A stretch of 64,000 nucleotides of DNA from contig JAKSZP010012278.1 in NCBI GenBank assembly GCA_022478985.1, positions 1-64,000 of the forward strand, read 5' to 3'. The translations under genes were made by a program, and so were the position numbers. The DNA comes from Massospora cicadina (taxonomy: Eukaryota; Entomophthoromycota; Entomophthoromycetes; Entomophthorales; Entomophthoraceae). Below the pieces are notes generated by a model. It ran no database searches. It was given only the letters and a program-made list of their open reading frames with translations, and had not been told where the DNA came from. Below are positions 21,982 to 33,944 of the stretch, one piece after another (positions within the stretch are counted from its first letter, which is position 1; each line of letters starts with the position of its first letter).

Positions 21982-22597
21982 TTTTGAATCTCGGTGACTC
22001 CATATATATCCGCTGAAGGGTTTTTCGCACAGGGTTAAGGCCATTGAACAATTGGAACAGTTGTTATGACGATAACTGGTTCCTTGGGATAATCATAAAC
22101 AAAAAATTATAATAAAATGGGAGCAATTCCCCCCAAGACGCTTCTTTTATTTTTAATATATAAATTGGTGGATCTTCTTCTAGTCCGCTCCTTCCTACAT
22201 CCTTCTTTCTTCCTTCTAAAAAACATCCTTCTGTCATTTCCCTCGTTTCACTGATATCTCAGCAACCTCCATAGTTGCCAACTCTTTTGCTTAGTTAATT
22301 CATTCCGCCGTATTCTCATTGGTTTTGGCTTGTTGTTCTTCGATTCTTTATCACCCTGATTTGAGGCGATCCAATTCTATCTTTTATCAGATGTCGACAT
22401 CACCTTATTGCCCTAATTTGAAAGCACTCTGATATGGCCCATTATAACCCATTATTGCCTCATCCTAAGGCAATCAATTACTTATAGCTCTGAAACATTC
22501 TCAGCGGATTCTGTCCATTCAACTTTTGGCGGAATTCCTCCAATATTTTGCTTGGTCATAATGGTGGCTTGTCATCCAGTCATATAGATTTGCAACA
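21982..22597 (-). repeat. 3' LTR of element F2
   Basis: 616 bp; the plus-strand right end ttgcaaca is followed by ttacccccctttgac, the polypurine tract of the minus-strand element (22598-22612). The left end has lost the canonical TG (ttttgaatc, where the partner has tgctgaatc). Confidence 0.88.
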
Positions 22598-22649
22598 TTA
22601 CCCCCCTTTGACTGGATGATAAGCTGTACATCTCTTTTCCTTCAACGCC

Positions 22650-23870
22650 ATGTGAACCATCACGCGCCAACAGCTGTAAATCCGTGATTTCACTTTCTTC
22701 TATCATCTGTAGCTTGATGCGGAGTTATCTGACCCAGGCCATATCCCTCTTCCCTGGTTCCCATTTCCCCCAGCTGATGAAGTTGAGGCTGACGTGGACC
22801 TCACAACCGTGCTAACCTGGGAAGAGCTTCTGATAAATTCGTCGGCCATTTGGCTTCCTGGCGCTCCCCCTTTGGGGACATAGTGGACCAGCTACGCTGG
22901 GGAGGGGAGTGTACCTGAGGGCCTTCGTATAACAAGGTGGCCCAGCTCCTGGTGAGCGGCTTTAGCTGCCTAGTGCTTCCATCTCTTGATGAGCCTCATC
23001 CTATGGCTCTGTCTATTCAGCAGACGCTGTGATTTGTGCTGTGGGTGATAGTCATCTGGTCAGGATGCTTTTCCTACGCTCCGACCCACTTCCAGTCCCT
23101 GGTGGTAAACTTCCACAACAACTGGTTATCTCACCTTTGCTCTGGGGTCACCGCAGCGTTCACCATCCTCTGCGCCAACAATCTATTGCAGTACCTTCCC
23201 ATCATGGTACTCTTAAGTAACTTAATTTTGCATCCCACAACCACTTTAGGTTCAGAAATAGAGCTTCACCAGACAGCCCTTGAGTGGGCCCAGTGAGCGG
23301 CATTCACTATAACCACTCCTTTTCTGATAGCATATCTGAGCATGGAGGACTTCCTTGTAGATTGCCTGGTGCTGGGTGCAGCCTTTTCCCCTTGAGCTGG
23401 AACTCACCTGCTTACTTGCCAGCCCTTACAACTCTGAGCCCCTCTGTTGGTGTACTCGTTGATTTACTGCGATCATCAATGCATGTGGTTGCAAGCTTTG
23501 CTCCTAGTGGGGCAAGAACTTTTTCAACTCGATCAGCCAGCCGAGCTCTCACTTCCTCTCCTGTTGCCATGGAACCCAAGTCCATCTTCCTCTTCCAGTC
23601 CCGTCGCGACAGTCTCCCCTCCTCTGACTAGTGCAGTGGCACCAGAGTGGACGGCGGCCCCTCGCTCTCACCTTGACAGCCTTTGCCTCCACCCCCAACC
23701 CCAGATGATCCCATAGAAACCATGGCATTCTCAAAGCAGCAGAAGAAGAAACGAAGGTCCCATCAATTAAAACAAAAGGAACACCGTAAAAGCTGAAAAA
23801 AAAACAGGAAGATGAAGACAGTGAAGCAAAAGACCTCAAGTAACAACCCCAAACAAACGTAATAAAAATC
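22650..23870 (+). pseudogene. Antisense accessory ORF of F2
   Basis: Plus-strand counterpart of the F1 antisense ORF, in the same place relative to pol. It shows the acidic start (ADEVEADVDLTTVLTW, about 22760-22830) and the hydrophobic core (YLPIMVLLSNLILHP at 23180-23230). The SISEHGGLPCRLP region matches the F1 part ending MEDFLVDCM. The basic C-terminal tail has an SSRRRNEGP motif and KKTGR near 23730-23810. Several frameshifts separate these parts. Conservation in two differently placed copies supports a real gene; its role is unknown. Confidence 0.6.
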
Positions 23871-23959
23871 ACATAAGATATTTTCTACAATTAGTCATAA
23901 TCATCAGCAGTTACACATTTTTTTCTTTATTTTTTCTGTTTTTAGTGAGGCTATATTAC

Positions 23960-25050
23960 TGCTTATATGACTGAAGGAATTTTGCGTCCACCTGATTTAT
24001 TTTCTGACTGCTCGCAGGATCCTTATTAGTATAAGTGTCAACTCCCATTTTTTATTATCTCAAATGGCCCAATCCAAATATTTGCAAACTTGTGCTTCTG
24101 CCCAAACCCGTGCTGATTGTGGAATAGCACCATATCCCCGTCTTTGCATTGTGTTAGAACACTTTGCCATACCTGATTGGCTGCCTTATTTTTGATTTTC
24201 TTAGTTAGGCTGAATGAGTACGCTTCAGTTTGTAACTAAATCAGCATATTTGTAAGGGTGGTTAAATAGTGTTGCAGATCCATTCCACAAGTGTCCTCTA
24301 CACAGGCATATAGCATCACAGGCAGAGCGGGGTGCCATCCATATAGCAATTGGAAAGGGCTTTTTCCCATGGCATAATGGTAGCTAATATTGTAGGCGAA
24401 CACTGTGTTATAAAGAAGGGTAATCCAATCAGAGGGTCCATCTGTAACCAACTTCCGTAATATACTCACCAGAGTCCTGTTAACCCATTCAACCATTCCG
24501 TTGGACTCAGAGTGATATGGGGTTGTTAGGACCCTGCGGATGGCCATCAATTATTGAGCTTGGGTAAAATAAGAGAGTTGAAGTTAGTTCCATTATCAGT
24601 AAGGATAAATTGTGGGCAGCCATGACGCTGTATGATACATTCCATTACAAACTTAGCCACTGTAACTGCCCCCAGATCCCAGATGGCTCGCTCCTCACCC
24701 ACCTAGTCAAGTGGTCAATTGCCACCAGGATATATTTAGACCGATTTGCTCCAGTTGGCAGAGGGCCCACAACATCACTAGAGATGGTATGCTAAGCAAA
24801 GTGAGGCTTTACCAATTGGTATGAAGTCTTCTGGTGGAACGGCTTTTCCACCTGGCACTGGTGGCAGCAAGACAGGGTCTCAAGAACGTCATATTGCATG
24901 TTTTTCCAATAATACCTCGGCCTTAACAATTCAAGAGTTTTCCGGACTCCGCCATGGCCAACTGCTCAATGTGCACTCATAATAATATTTGAGCGGTTGG
25001 AAGGCCTTGGGATATTCACGGTAATGTCCCCTATATGCTTATAAAATTCC
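23960..25050 (-). pseudogene. pol: Integrase of element F2
   Basis: The minus strand encodes the zinc domain near 24850-25000 (CHQCQVEKPF), then the core with SLVMLWALCQLE-type remains and KYILVAIDHLTRWV near 24700-24760. TTPYHSESNGMVEWVNRTLV with the catalytic Glu region follows in an open stretch at 24236-24550. The C-terminal domain lies down to 23970. It is collinear with F1. Confidence 0.82.
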
Positions 25051-25189
25051 TCATTCCTTAGGAATGTAATGGTCATGAGTTCGTCTAGTAACTTGATTAC
25101 TTGAGGTGGTTCATCTTCATATTTCTGCTGAGCATTTTGTTGAACATTATGTCATTTAAATATGCTATAACTGCAATGGCGGGCAATCT

Positions 25190-25560
25190 TGATAAGCAAT
25201 CGATATTTGGTGTTTTGCTCCTGATTTGGTGAAGAATTTAAAAGTCATAAGCCTGCAGCTTAAGAGCCCATTGGGTTAGTCGCCCCTCAGGCTCTCTTAA
25301 TTTCTGCAACCAGTACAACGATGCATGATCCGTTATGACTTTAAACTTTACTCCATGCAAGTAGATTCAAAATTGCTTATATGCATATATCACTTCTAAG
25401 CACTCCCACTCAGTTATGGTGTAATTTCTTTCATGGAAATTCAAGCTACAGATACAGTATGCCACGGGGTGCTCCTCCCCCTCATCGTCCTTCTGAGACA
25501 GGACCGCCCCACCAGCAGAAAGTGACGCATTCATCTGCACTATAAATTACTTTTCAAAAA
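25190..25560 (-). pseudogene. pol: RNase H of element F2
   Basis: Minus-strand remains of an RNase H collinear with F1 and G: CYLCLSLQFH-type residues near 25440-25460, the TECEC helix region near 25400-25420 and KVITDHASLYWLQKLREPEG near 25270-25350. Frames are mixed. Confidence 0.75.
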
Positions 25561-25795
25561 TTAGGATAATGCAACATGAGGCGCACTAATTAACGCTGTT
25601 CAGAGTGTATTGTAAGCAAATTGGCGTCATTCCATCCATTCAAACATGGTATCCTTTTTTAGTATCTCAAACAGTGGGCCTCTAATACAAATGAAATTGG
25701 GTATAATATTGGTGGTAATAACCCACCATCCCCAAAAACACCTGAATGTCCCACTTATTAACTGGCTTAGAAATCTTCTGGATAGCATCTCTACC

Positions 25796-26450
25796 TTAGC
25801 TGGTTGAGGGTTTTAGCCCAGTAGCATCGACCACAAACCCAAGGTACTCAAGCTGAACCTTTAAGAAGTGGCATTTCCAAAGCATGATTTTAATATTGGC
25901 CTCAAACAGTTGGCAAAATACCTCTTCCAAATGGTTAAGGTGCTCAGTGAACATGTGAGAGAAAACGTTAATATCATTGAGATACACAAGAATGCACAAC
26001 AGCTCCAGATCACCCATTATGGTGTCCATTGCTAATTGAAACGTAGCTGGGGCGTTACATAGCCCTTGCGGCATGCAAATTGGTTGGAAAAGCCCTTTTG
26101 ATGTGATTACAGCACATTCTTCTTGTTCCACCATGTGCAACTCATTTGCCAATAACCAGATATTGAATCCATCACTGAGAAGCAGCAGGCTCCACCTAAG
26201 CAATCCAGCGCATCATCAATCCGGTTTAGAAGGTATGAAATTTTTTTAGTGATACTATTGAGCTTCCAATAGTCAATTACTATGCAGTTAGATCCATCCT
26301 TATTTTTAACAATTAGGACAGGCAAAGCCCATGGACTCTTAGATGGTTCGAGCATTCCCCACTCTAGCAGCTTTTCAATCTCCTCAGTGACAACATCTTC
26401 AGCTGCCCTTGATCGGCAGATTAATCAAGACCTGCTGAGGTATGATCTAT
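25796..26450 (-). pseudogene. pol: Reverse transcriptase of element F2
   Basis: On the minus strand SKSPWALPVLIVKNKDGSN lies near 26290-26340, then PQGLCNAPATFQLAMDTIMG and ILVYLNDINVFSHMF near 25960-26080, then LEYLGFVVDATGLKPS. The catalytic box reads YLND, with the first Asp lost. The frame is open at 25796-26203 but overlaps a second open frame upstream, showing a frameshift near 26150. Confidence 0.85.
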
Positions 26451-27052
26451 AGCTTCCAGCCAATGAACAACCCCTGAGAAAACCCCAAATCATGATCAAT
26501 AACTCCAAATATCTCTTTATATTTTTGAAATAAAGCTTTCTCCTGCTCCTTCTGGTCTTCTGATAACCCCATTAAATTCTCCCGCAGTACAACAACTATT
26601 GCACCAAGGTGCAGTTTGAAGGGCAGACTAAATTCATCCAGATAACCGAACTCATGAACCTGGTTGATCTCCTCAACCGTTTTAGATTTAAATTTGCTAT
26701 AATATGATGCCAGCAGATTTGAATTGGTCTGTTCTGAAGATTTGCTATCAATACCTTGATCTCCCATGGCCCGGAAATATGATTCCTGGAGCCACGTGGG
26801 GCTCAAGCCGTGATTGCTGATAAGGCCCAATAATCCCCCATAGAGCCCATCTGGCACTTCAAGCTCTGACTCAGTGTCTACTATTACTTGATGTCCAGAG
26901 GGAATGGATATAGCTCCAGCTGCTCTAAGCGGTAGCCCTTGATATTTGTATATATGGTGGAGGAGAACCTGAGTTTTCCCTTTTAATCGATGATAGTGCA
27001 CTGTGATCACCCCATAGCTGTAGGCAATGTTGATCTGTCCCATATGCCCCAA
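26447..27052 (-). pseudogene. pol: PR-RT linker of element F2
   Basis: A 201-residue open stretch on the minus strand. It covers the end of protease and the RT N-terminus and corresponds to 9900-10500 in F1 and 30246-30830 in G (MGQINIAYSYGVITVHYHRL, then AISIPSGHQVIVDTESELEV). It ends before the RT fingers. The length without a stop is notable in this decayed element. Confidence 0.8.
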
Positions 27053-27181
27053 GCCCTTTGGAACTCCTCTAGAGGTGAATTAACTGGGATCCTCTGTCCC
27101 AAAATGGCTAGGGTCTCTTCCATCATGTCAATGACAGCTCCATAGTGTCGCATAAAGGTAGTCCCAATCAACAGATTGTAG

Positions 27182-27858
27182 TTACCTTTTTAATAGCACC
27201 GCTGGAGCCGCCATAACAATGAAACAAAATCGCAAGGGAAGCGCATTATATGATCCCTCAGAGACTGTGGTTTTGGCTCCAGCGGTCCCATACATCATCC
27301 AGTGGTCTATGTCAGGTTTTAAGGACAACTTTGCCACCAATTTAGTGGAGACAATATCAACAGGAGCGCCCGTATCAATTATAGTGTGTACCCAAGTTTT
27401 AGCTACCACAATGTCATAGTAAGTGCATTCTGATTAATATGAATGCCGGCTATTAACTATGAGTATGTTCAGTGATTCATGTTTTCCCAGGAAACTCCTA
27501 GTACCCGCACCAAGTTTTAGGATATTGTGTTACAATAGCATATACTGGAAGGGCGACATCTACTACTCTCAGGGAGAAAGCATCTGAAAAAGGTTTTAAC
27601 TGGTCTGATGAACTTTAGTCGAACATTTGACAAGCATAAAGCTTTGGTCTCTCTGGAGATTCTTTGTCTGCCATTTCTTCAACTTGTGCTTGGGTCAGCA
27701 CACTTACTCCCACAACTGGCTGTTGGTAGAGGAATGTATCTTCATACTGAGAGGCTTCTGCTACGATTTTTTTACAGTAGATTCAGGTAGGACGTTTGAA
27801 TTCAAGATAGCAAAAGTAGAGTTTCCCATCTCTACTGTGCTCTTACTTTTCCCTGATA
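27182..27858 (-). pseudogene. pol: Protease and upstream linker of F2
   Basis: The minus frame at 27182-27409 holds the active-site motif TIIDTGAPVDIVSTKLVAKL with the DTG triad intact. The upstream part to 27858 matches the F1 linker (a QKPLSMKIHSSTNSQLWE stretch corresponds to the YDDTFLYHPPVGG region). It is cut at 27859 by insertion of G. Confidence 0.82.
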
Positions 27859-27863
27859 GCCTT

Positions 27864-28420
27864 TGTTATGATTCCGATATGACTGGACAATAATTATGGG
27901 CCAGCTAGGGCGCAATCTGCTGAAAATGACATCAGATATGAGTATTGAGTGCCTTAAGATAGGGGATATTGAATTTAATGGGTTCTGTTGGATATAACGG
28001 TTTTATTATTATTTCGGTATAAACAAGTGATGTTGACATTTGATGAATACAAATCAAATCGTCTACAATTAGGGCAATAGCAAATTAGAGAATAACCAGC
28101 CAAAACGAGGAGAATTGGTGGAACCAAATTGTATAAGCTATGAGAGTGATATCGTCCAAGCCGCTGTAATATAAGCAATATGGGCGATTAAGAGGAGGTT
28201 GTTGTTTTGTGAGTTAGGGGTAAGCGGAATAGAGAAGAATCCGCGGTATTAAGTATATTTACTAAAAGAGGTTGTGGGAGCAAGTGCTCCATATTTATTT
28301 ATAAGTTTATACTGTTGTTTCGCAGACAACAATCATCATATTGTTGGTCCTGATTGCTTTTGGGTCAAACCATGTGCAAATTCCGCCAGCGTATCTATTG
28401 ATACCACCAATTTTATAGCA
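27864..28420 (+). repeat. 5' LTR of element G
   Basis: Begins TGTTATGATTCCG and ends ttttatagca, one base before the primer-binding site. It aligns throughout with 33379-33939. Confidence 0.9.
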
Positions 28421-28421
28421 G

Positions 28422-28439
28422 TGGTGCTCACTTCAGGGG
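28422..28439 (+). other. Primer-binding site of G
   Basis: tggtgctcacttcagggg, identical to that of F1 over 17 bases. Confidence 0.85.
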
Positions 28440-28471
28440 CCCATTGATCAATTGTAAAAATTAAAACCCAG

Positions 28472-29430
28472 TTGCCTTCTATGTCGCAATCTGTTTGCTT
28501 TGATAAGGAATCTGCACGAGATGCTGGGGCAGTTGCGTATGAGAAATTGAAACTTGCATTAGACACTGTGCTCAAAAGACAAGATGAGCTGCTCCAGGAA
28601 GTCTGCACTGAAAATCTGCCGCCATTTGATCGTGATGGAAAGATTCATGGGTTTTTTTGATGATTTGAGTTTGTAACTGAAGGAATATTGGACTGGCAAA
28701 GGGTGAAACTATTGATCTCAACCTTGGATGCCAGAAGTGCTGATCAAGTCGTTTGTTATCTTCCAGATAGTTCTGTTACATACCAAGAATTTATAAAAAT
28801 GGTGCTGTGGTTGTTCAGCAGAACTGCAAATATGTCACAGTGGAAATCTGAGTTCTTAACCATAGGGTTTAAGCGAAATGAGACCCTCATTGCATTCGCT
28901 GAGCGTTTTTATGGTGGATGCCCATGTGTTGATTGGGGCAGGGATTTTATCTGAAGTTGATATGTGCATTTCTATGTCCTCCGCGGTGAAGCCATGCCCT
29001 GAGCTTTTAAACATCATGGCCCCGTTGTTGGAGCCCAATGTACCTCTTCTTAAACTTGTTCAGTTTGTACATCACTTAACTGTCACTATCCTGCCACCCA
29101 ACATTGAACAGATTCACACTGTCATCGTTGCTGACCCTAAATATGTGGGGGAAATCAATCAATTGGTGCAGGTTTCACCAGGATACTCACTGCAGTCCAA
29201 CATCCATCCCATATCTGCCAATTGACAACTAACCAACTACCGCTTTGGCCCTAAATACGCTGATTGACAGCAGGCGTTCTACCAATTTGGGTTTGGTTAC
29301 ACCAATCATCTTTGGAATACCCATCCAAGTGAACCAACTTATATTAAGCAAATACGTAGGACTTATGGCGTAAATTGTTTTAATTGTGGATGCACTGGGC
29401 ACATGGGATAATGGTGCCCTAATTATCGGA
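28472..29430 (+). pseudogene. gag: gag of element G
   Basis: An N-terminal open stretch (28472-28660) is followed by capsid-like sequence at 28688-29225 with NETLIAFAERF, AHVLIGAGILSEVD and KPCPELLNIMAPLLEPN. A CCHC knuckle is visible at about 29372-29420 (NCFNCGCTGHMG, a stop, then WCPN). One frameshift near 28910 and several stops break it. It is the clearest gag of the F/G family. Confidence 0.8.
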
Positions 29431-29439
29431 TCCCTTACT

Positions 29440-30187
29440 TACAATGGGATCAAAGTTATTGGGGAAAAGTCAGAGCGGAGAAGAGATGGGACTTTCTACT
29501 TATGCTATCTCAAATTCGTTCATCCCATCTGAAGCTACTGTATTAATTGCAGCAGAAGCCTCCCAGTATGATGATACCTCCCTATACCAACAGCCAGTTG
29601 GGGGAGTAAATGTGCTGTCTCAAATACAAGTCGAGATGGTGGGCACAAGGTTTCTGGAGCAGCCAAAGCCTTACGCTTGTCAAATGTTTGACCAAAGCCC
29701 GTCAGACCAGCTAGAACCATTTGCAGATGCGTTGTCTCTAAGAGGAGTAGAGTTCGCCCTTCCAGTGGATGCTATTAAGACATAGTACTCTACAGTCGGT
29801 GCAAGTATTATAAATTTCCTGGAAAAATGTGAACTGCTGAATGTACACATAGGAAATAGCCGGCATTCATCTTACTCTGAGTGCACCTACTGTGACATTA
29901 TGGTAGCCAAAACCCAAGTACAAGCTATAATTGATACGGGCGCTCCTGTTAACATTGTCTCCACTAAGTTGTTGGCGAAGTTATCTTTAAAACCTGACAT
30001 AGACCACCGAATGGTGTATGGGACTTCTGGGGCGGAAACCATGGTCTCCGAAGGAGCGTATAGTGCGCTTCCCTTGCAGTTCAGATTCGTTGTTGTGGTG
30101 GCTCGAGCAGTAGTATTACCAAATAGCAACTACGATCTGTTGATTAGGACTGCTTTGTGTGACACTATGGGGCTTTTTTTGACATGA
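29440..30187 (+). pseudogene. pol: Protease region of element G
   Basis: The linker (29444-29785, with EASQYDDTSLYQQPVGGVNV) is followed by the protease at 29900-30187 with AIIDTGAPVNIVSTKLLAKL. The DTG triad is intact. The ending is YDLLIRTALCDTMG. A stop at about 29783 separates the two parts. Confidence 0.85.
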
Positions 30188-30245
30188 TGGAAGAGAACCT
30201 CACTATTTTGGGACAGCGAATCCCAATTTATTTTACTCCAGTGGA

Positions 30246-31620
30246 GTGCCAAAGAATTCAGTGCATATGGGACAAATCAACCTTGCCTACAGTGATGTGG
30301 TGATTTCAGTGCATTATCATCGATTAAATGGGAAAACTCATGCCCTTCCCCATCACTTATATGATTATCAGGGGTTAACGCTTAGGGCAGCTAGAGCTAT
30401 ATCCATTCCCTCTGGACACCAAATAATTGACACTGAGTTAGAGGCGTAAGTGGCAGCTGGGATCTATTGGGAGATCATTGGGCCTTATCAGCAATCGCGG
30501 CTTGAGCCCCACATGGCTCCAGGCATCATATTTCTGGTCCATGGGGAAATCAAAATATTGATAGCAAAACTTCATAATAGACCAATACAAATCCGCTGGC
30601 ATCCGATTATACCGTATTTACATCTGGCCCCAGTTGAGGAGATCAACCAGGTTCATGAGTTTGGTTCTATGGATGAATTTGGTCTGCCCATCAAACCGCA
30701 TCTTGGTGCAATGGTGGTTGCACCATGGGAGAAATTATCTGGGTTATCCAAAGATCAGAAGGATCTGGTGGAAGCTTTATATTAAAAAAATATACATAGG
30801 TTTTTGCGGTTGAATATCATGATTTGGGATGCGCTAGGGGTAGTATATACTGGACACTGGTGATCATTTCCCCATCAGGTCTCGGCCAATCCGCTAATCA
30901 AGGGCTGCTGAAGAAGTTGTCACTGAGGATATTGACAAGCTACTAGAGCAGGGAATGATTGAGCCATCTACGAGTTCATGGGCTTTGCCTGTCCTATCTG
31001 TTAAAAAGAAGGATGGTACTAACCGCATAGTAATCAAATACCGGATGCTCAATAGTTTCACCAAAAAAGACTCATATTCTCTGCCGCGGATTGATGATGC
31101 GCTGGATTAGCTAGGTGGAGCCTGCTACTTCTTGGCATTGGACTTGATACCCAGTTATTGGCAAATTGAGTTGCCAGAGGAAGAACAAGAAAAATGCGCC
31201 ATAATCACATCCAAAAGGCTTTTCTAGCCAACTTGGATGCCGCAAGGGCTATGTAATGCCCCAGCTACATTCCAACGAGCAATGGACACCATTATGGGCG
31301 ATCTGAAGCTGTTTTGTGTGCTTGTGTACCTTGACAATATTAATGTCTTCTCTCACACGTTCACTGAACACCTTACCCATTTGGAAGAGATATTTCGCCA
31401 ACTGGCTGAGGCTAAAATTAAGATCAAGCCCCAGAAATGCCATTTCTTCGATAATCAACTGGAGTACCTCGGTTTTGTGGTGGATGCAACTGGGCTGAGA
31501 CCCTAACCCGCCAAGGTGGAGGCTATCCAGAAGATGACTAAGCCAGTTAGTAAATGGGAAATTCAGGTGTTTTTGGGGATGGTGGGTTACTACTGACACT
31601 TCATACCCAAATTCAGTTGC
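30246..31620 (+). pseudogene. pol: Reverse transcriptase region of element G
   Basis: The linker at 30246-30785 is followed by [19 protein letters not shown] lies at 30970-31020, the palm start near 31110-31160, PQGLCNAPATFQRAMDTIMG at 31237-31295 and VLVYLDNINVFSHTF at 31318-31360. LEYLGFVVDATGLRP follows. The catalytic box is YLDN. Stops fall near 30780, 31110 and 31500. Confidence 0.87.
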
Positions 31621-31739
31621 ATTGGAGGTCCAATGTTTGAGATACTAAAGAAGGATGCATGTTCAAATAGACGGAATGGCGCCAATATGCCTTTGATACA
31701 CTTTAAACAGCACTAATTAGTGCGCCCATGTTACGCTAC

Positions 31740-32250
31740 CCTAATTTCAATAAGGATTCCTTAGTGCAGATGGATGCATCACTTTCTGCTTTTGGGGAGG
31801 TCCTGTCTCAGAAGGACGATGAGGGGGAGGACACCCCGTGGCATACTGCAGTATAGTTTGAATTACCATGAACAAAACTACACCATAACAGAGCAAGAGT
31901 GCTTAGCGGTGATTTATGCGTATAACCAGTTCCCAGTCTACTTGCACAGAGTAAAGTTCAAGGTTGTAATGGATTATGCATCGTTTCACTGGCTGAAAAA
32001 CTCGAAAGAGCCTGAGGGATGGCTAGCCCAATGGGCTCTTAAGCTGCAAGATTATGACTTTGAAATTCTTCATCGCCCAGGAGAAAAGCACCAAAACGCC
32101 AATTGCTTATCAAGATTACCAACAATTGCAGTTACAGCAGATATAAGTGACATAATGTTTGACAAAATGCTCAGCGGAAAGTATGATGATGAACCACCCC
32201 AAGTGATTAAAGCGTTAGATGAAATGCGACATATACCTTCCAACGGAGTG
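31740..32250 (+). pseudogene. pol: RNase H of element G
   Basis: QMDASLSAF-like start near 31765, then a frameshift and the open stretch 31850-32250 with NYTITEQECLAVIYAYNQF, FKVVMDYASFHWLKNSKEPE and a connecting EILHRPGEKHQNANCLSRL segment. The ECLA helix and the final Asp region are preserved. Confidence 0.85.
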
Positions 32251-32289
32251 GAGAATTGTATAAGCAGATCAGCAATTCTATGGTGAATT

Positions 32290-33350
32290 TTCTGCGACCC
32301 TCAGCATGGCCAGAGATTATTATGAGCGCCTACAAGGCAGTTGGACATGGTGGGGTGCGCAAGACAATGGTGTTGTTTTGCCCTTGGTACTATTGGGAAA
32401 TTATGAACTTTGATGTGCTCAAAACCATTTCCTATTGACATCAGTGCCAAATGGAGAAGCCATTCCGCCGTAAGATTTCATACCAGTTATTGAAACCTCA
32501 CTTTGCTTGGCATACAGTCTCTATTGATGTTGTTGGTCCCTTGCCAACAGGAGCTAACTGGTGTAAGTATATTCTGGTGGCTATCGACCAATTGACCCAG
32601 TGGGTCAAGGCAAGGGCAATATGGGATTTGGGAGCGGTTACAGTTGCCAAGTTCATAATGGAATGCATTATTTAGCCTCATGGCTGCCCTCAGTTCATTC
32701 TCACTGATAATGGAACCAACTTTACTTCGCACATACTCCCCAAACTGAACAAGATTATGGGTATCCGCGGAGTTCTGATGCCCCCATACCACCACAAATC
32801 TAATGGAATGGTCGAATGAGTGAATGGAACTTTGGCGAACATACTATGAAAACTAGTAATGGATCACCATTCTGATTTGAGTTCTCTTCTTTCCACTGCC
32901 GTGTTTGCCTATAACATTAGTTATAATTCTGCCACAGGGAAGAGTCCCTTCCAACTACTATACAGCTGACACCAAGCCCTTCTGGCATTACTTTATTTGT
33001 GTGTAGAAGACACTGGCGGAATGGAGCCCCACCGCTACTTGACAAACCTCGTGAACATTCTGATCAGATTGCAAACTGAAGCATATTACTTCAGCTTAGC
33101 TAAAAAGATTAGGAATCCGGCCACTGATCAGGTATGACATAGCAGGCTGGCGACATTCAAGGACGGTGATATAGTTCTCTCCCATGACCAACATGGATTT
33201 GGGTGGAGACACAAGCTGGCTAGTTTTGACTGGACCTTTAAAAGTTATAGAGAAAACTGGGGTTGATGCTTATACCATCAAGGATCCCACAAGTGGTCAG
33301 ATCATTAACTGAGTACACGCAAAGTTCCTCCGACTTACAAGCAATATGAG
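32290..33350 (+). pseudogene. pol: Integrase of element G
   Basis: Zinc domain around 32330-32470 (HGGVRKT, then HQCQMEKPF), then SIDVVGPLPTG and KYILVAIDQLTQWV (32517-32600) with the first catalytic Asp. [12 protein letters not shown] lies at about 32690-32730 and the [10 protein letters not shown] region with the Glu at 32790-32820. The C-terminal part with VHAKFL ends near 33340. Stops are present at several points. Confidence 0.85.
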
Positions 33351-33366
33351 CCTTATTGTCCAGTCA

Positions 33367-33376
33367 AGGAGGGGGT
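33367..33376 (+). other. Polypurine tract of G
   Basis: aaggaggggg directly before taatg and the 3' LTR start (TGTCACGATTC at 33379). Confidence 0.8.
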
Positions 33377-33378
33377 AA

Positions 33379-33939
33379 TGTCACGATTCTGATATGACTG
33401 GACAATAATCATGGGCCAGCTAGTCTCAATCTGCCAAAAATAACATCAGATATGAGTATTTGAGTGCCTCAGGATGAGGAAATATTGAGATTTAAGGGTT
33501 CTATTTGATATAACGGTTTTATTATTGGATCGCCTCTAAATAAGCGATGTTGACATTTGATGAATACAAATTAAATCGCCTACAATTAGGGCGATAGTAA
33601 ATTAGAGAATAACCAGCTAAAACAAGGAGAATCGGTGGAACCAAATAGTCCAAGCTATGAGAGTGGTATCATCCAAGCTGCTGTAATATAAGCGAGATGG
33701 ACTATTAAGTTAGAGGTTGTTGTTAAGTGAGTTATGTGTAAGCGGAATATGGAAGAATCCACAGTATTAAGTATATTTAATAAAAGATGTTGTGGGAGCA
33801 AGTGCTCCATAATTATTTATAAATTTATACTGTTGTTTCGCAGACAACGATCATCACATTGTTGGTCCTGATTGCTCAGTGGGTCAAACCCTGTGCAAAA
33901 TCCGCCAGCGTATCTATTGATACCGCCAATTTTATATCA
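33379..33939 (+). repeat. 3' LTR of element G
   Basis: 561 bp, ends ttttatatca and is followed by the GCCTT duplication. Confidence 0.9.
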
Positions 33940-33944
33940 GCCTT

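Larger units (their letters stand above)
27864..33939 (+). mobile_element. Ty3/gypsy element G, nested in F2, no accessory ORF
   Basis: A plus-strand element of 6.1 kb with LTRs 27864-28420 and 33379-33939 and a perfect GCCTT duplication (27859-27863, 33940-33944). Internal order is primer-binding site 28422, gag 28472-29430, PR 29440-30187, RT 30246-31620, RH 31740-32130, IN 32290-33350. The pol region is collinear with F1 and F2, but the 3' LTR begins about 40 bp after the integrase end, so the antisense accessory region is absent. The two LTRs differ at many positions, so this is an old insertion. Confidence 0.92.
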
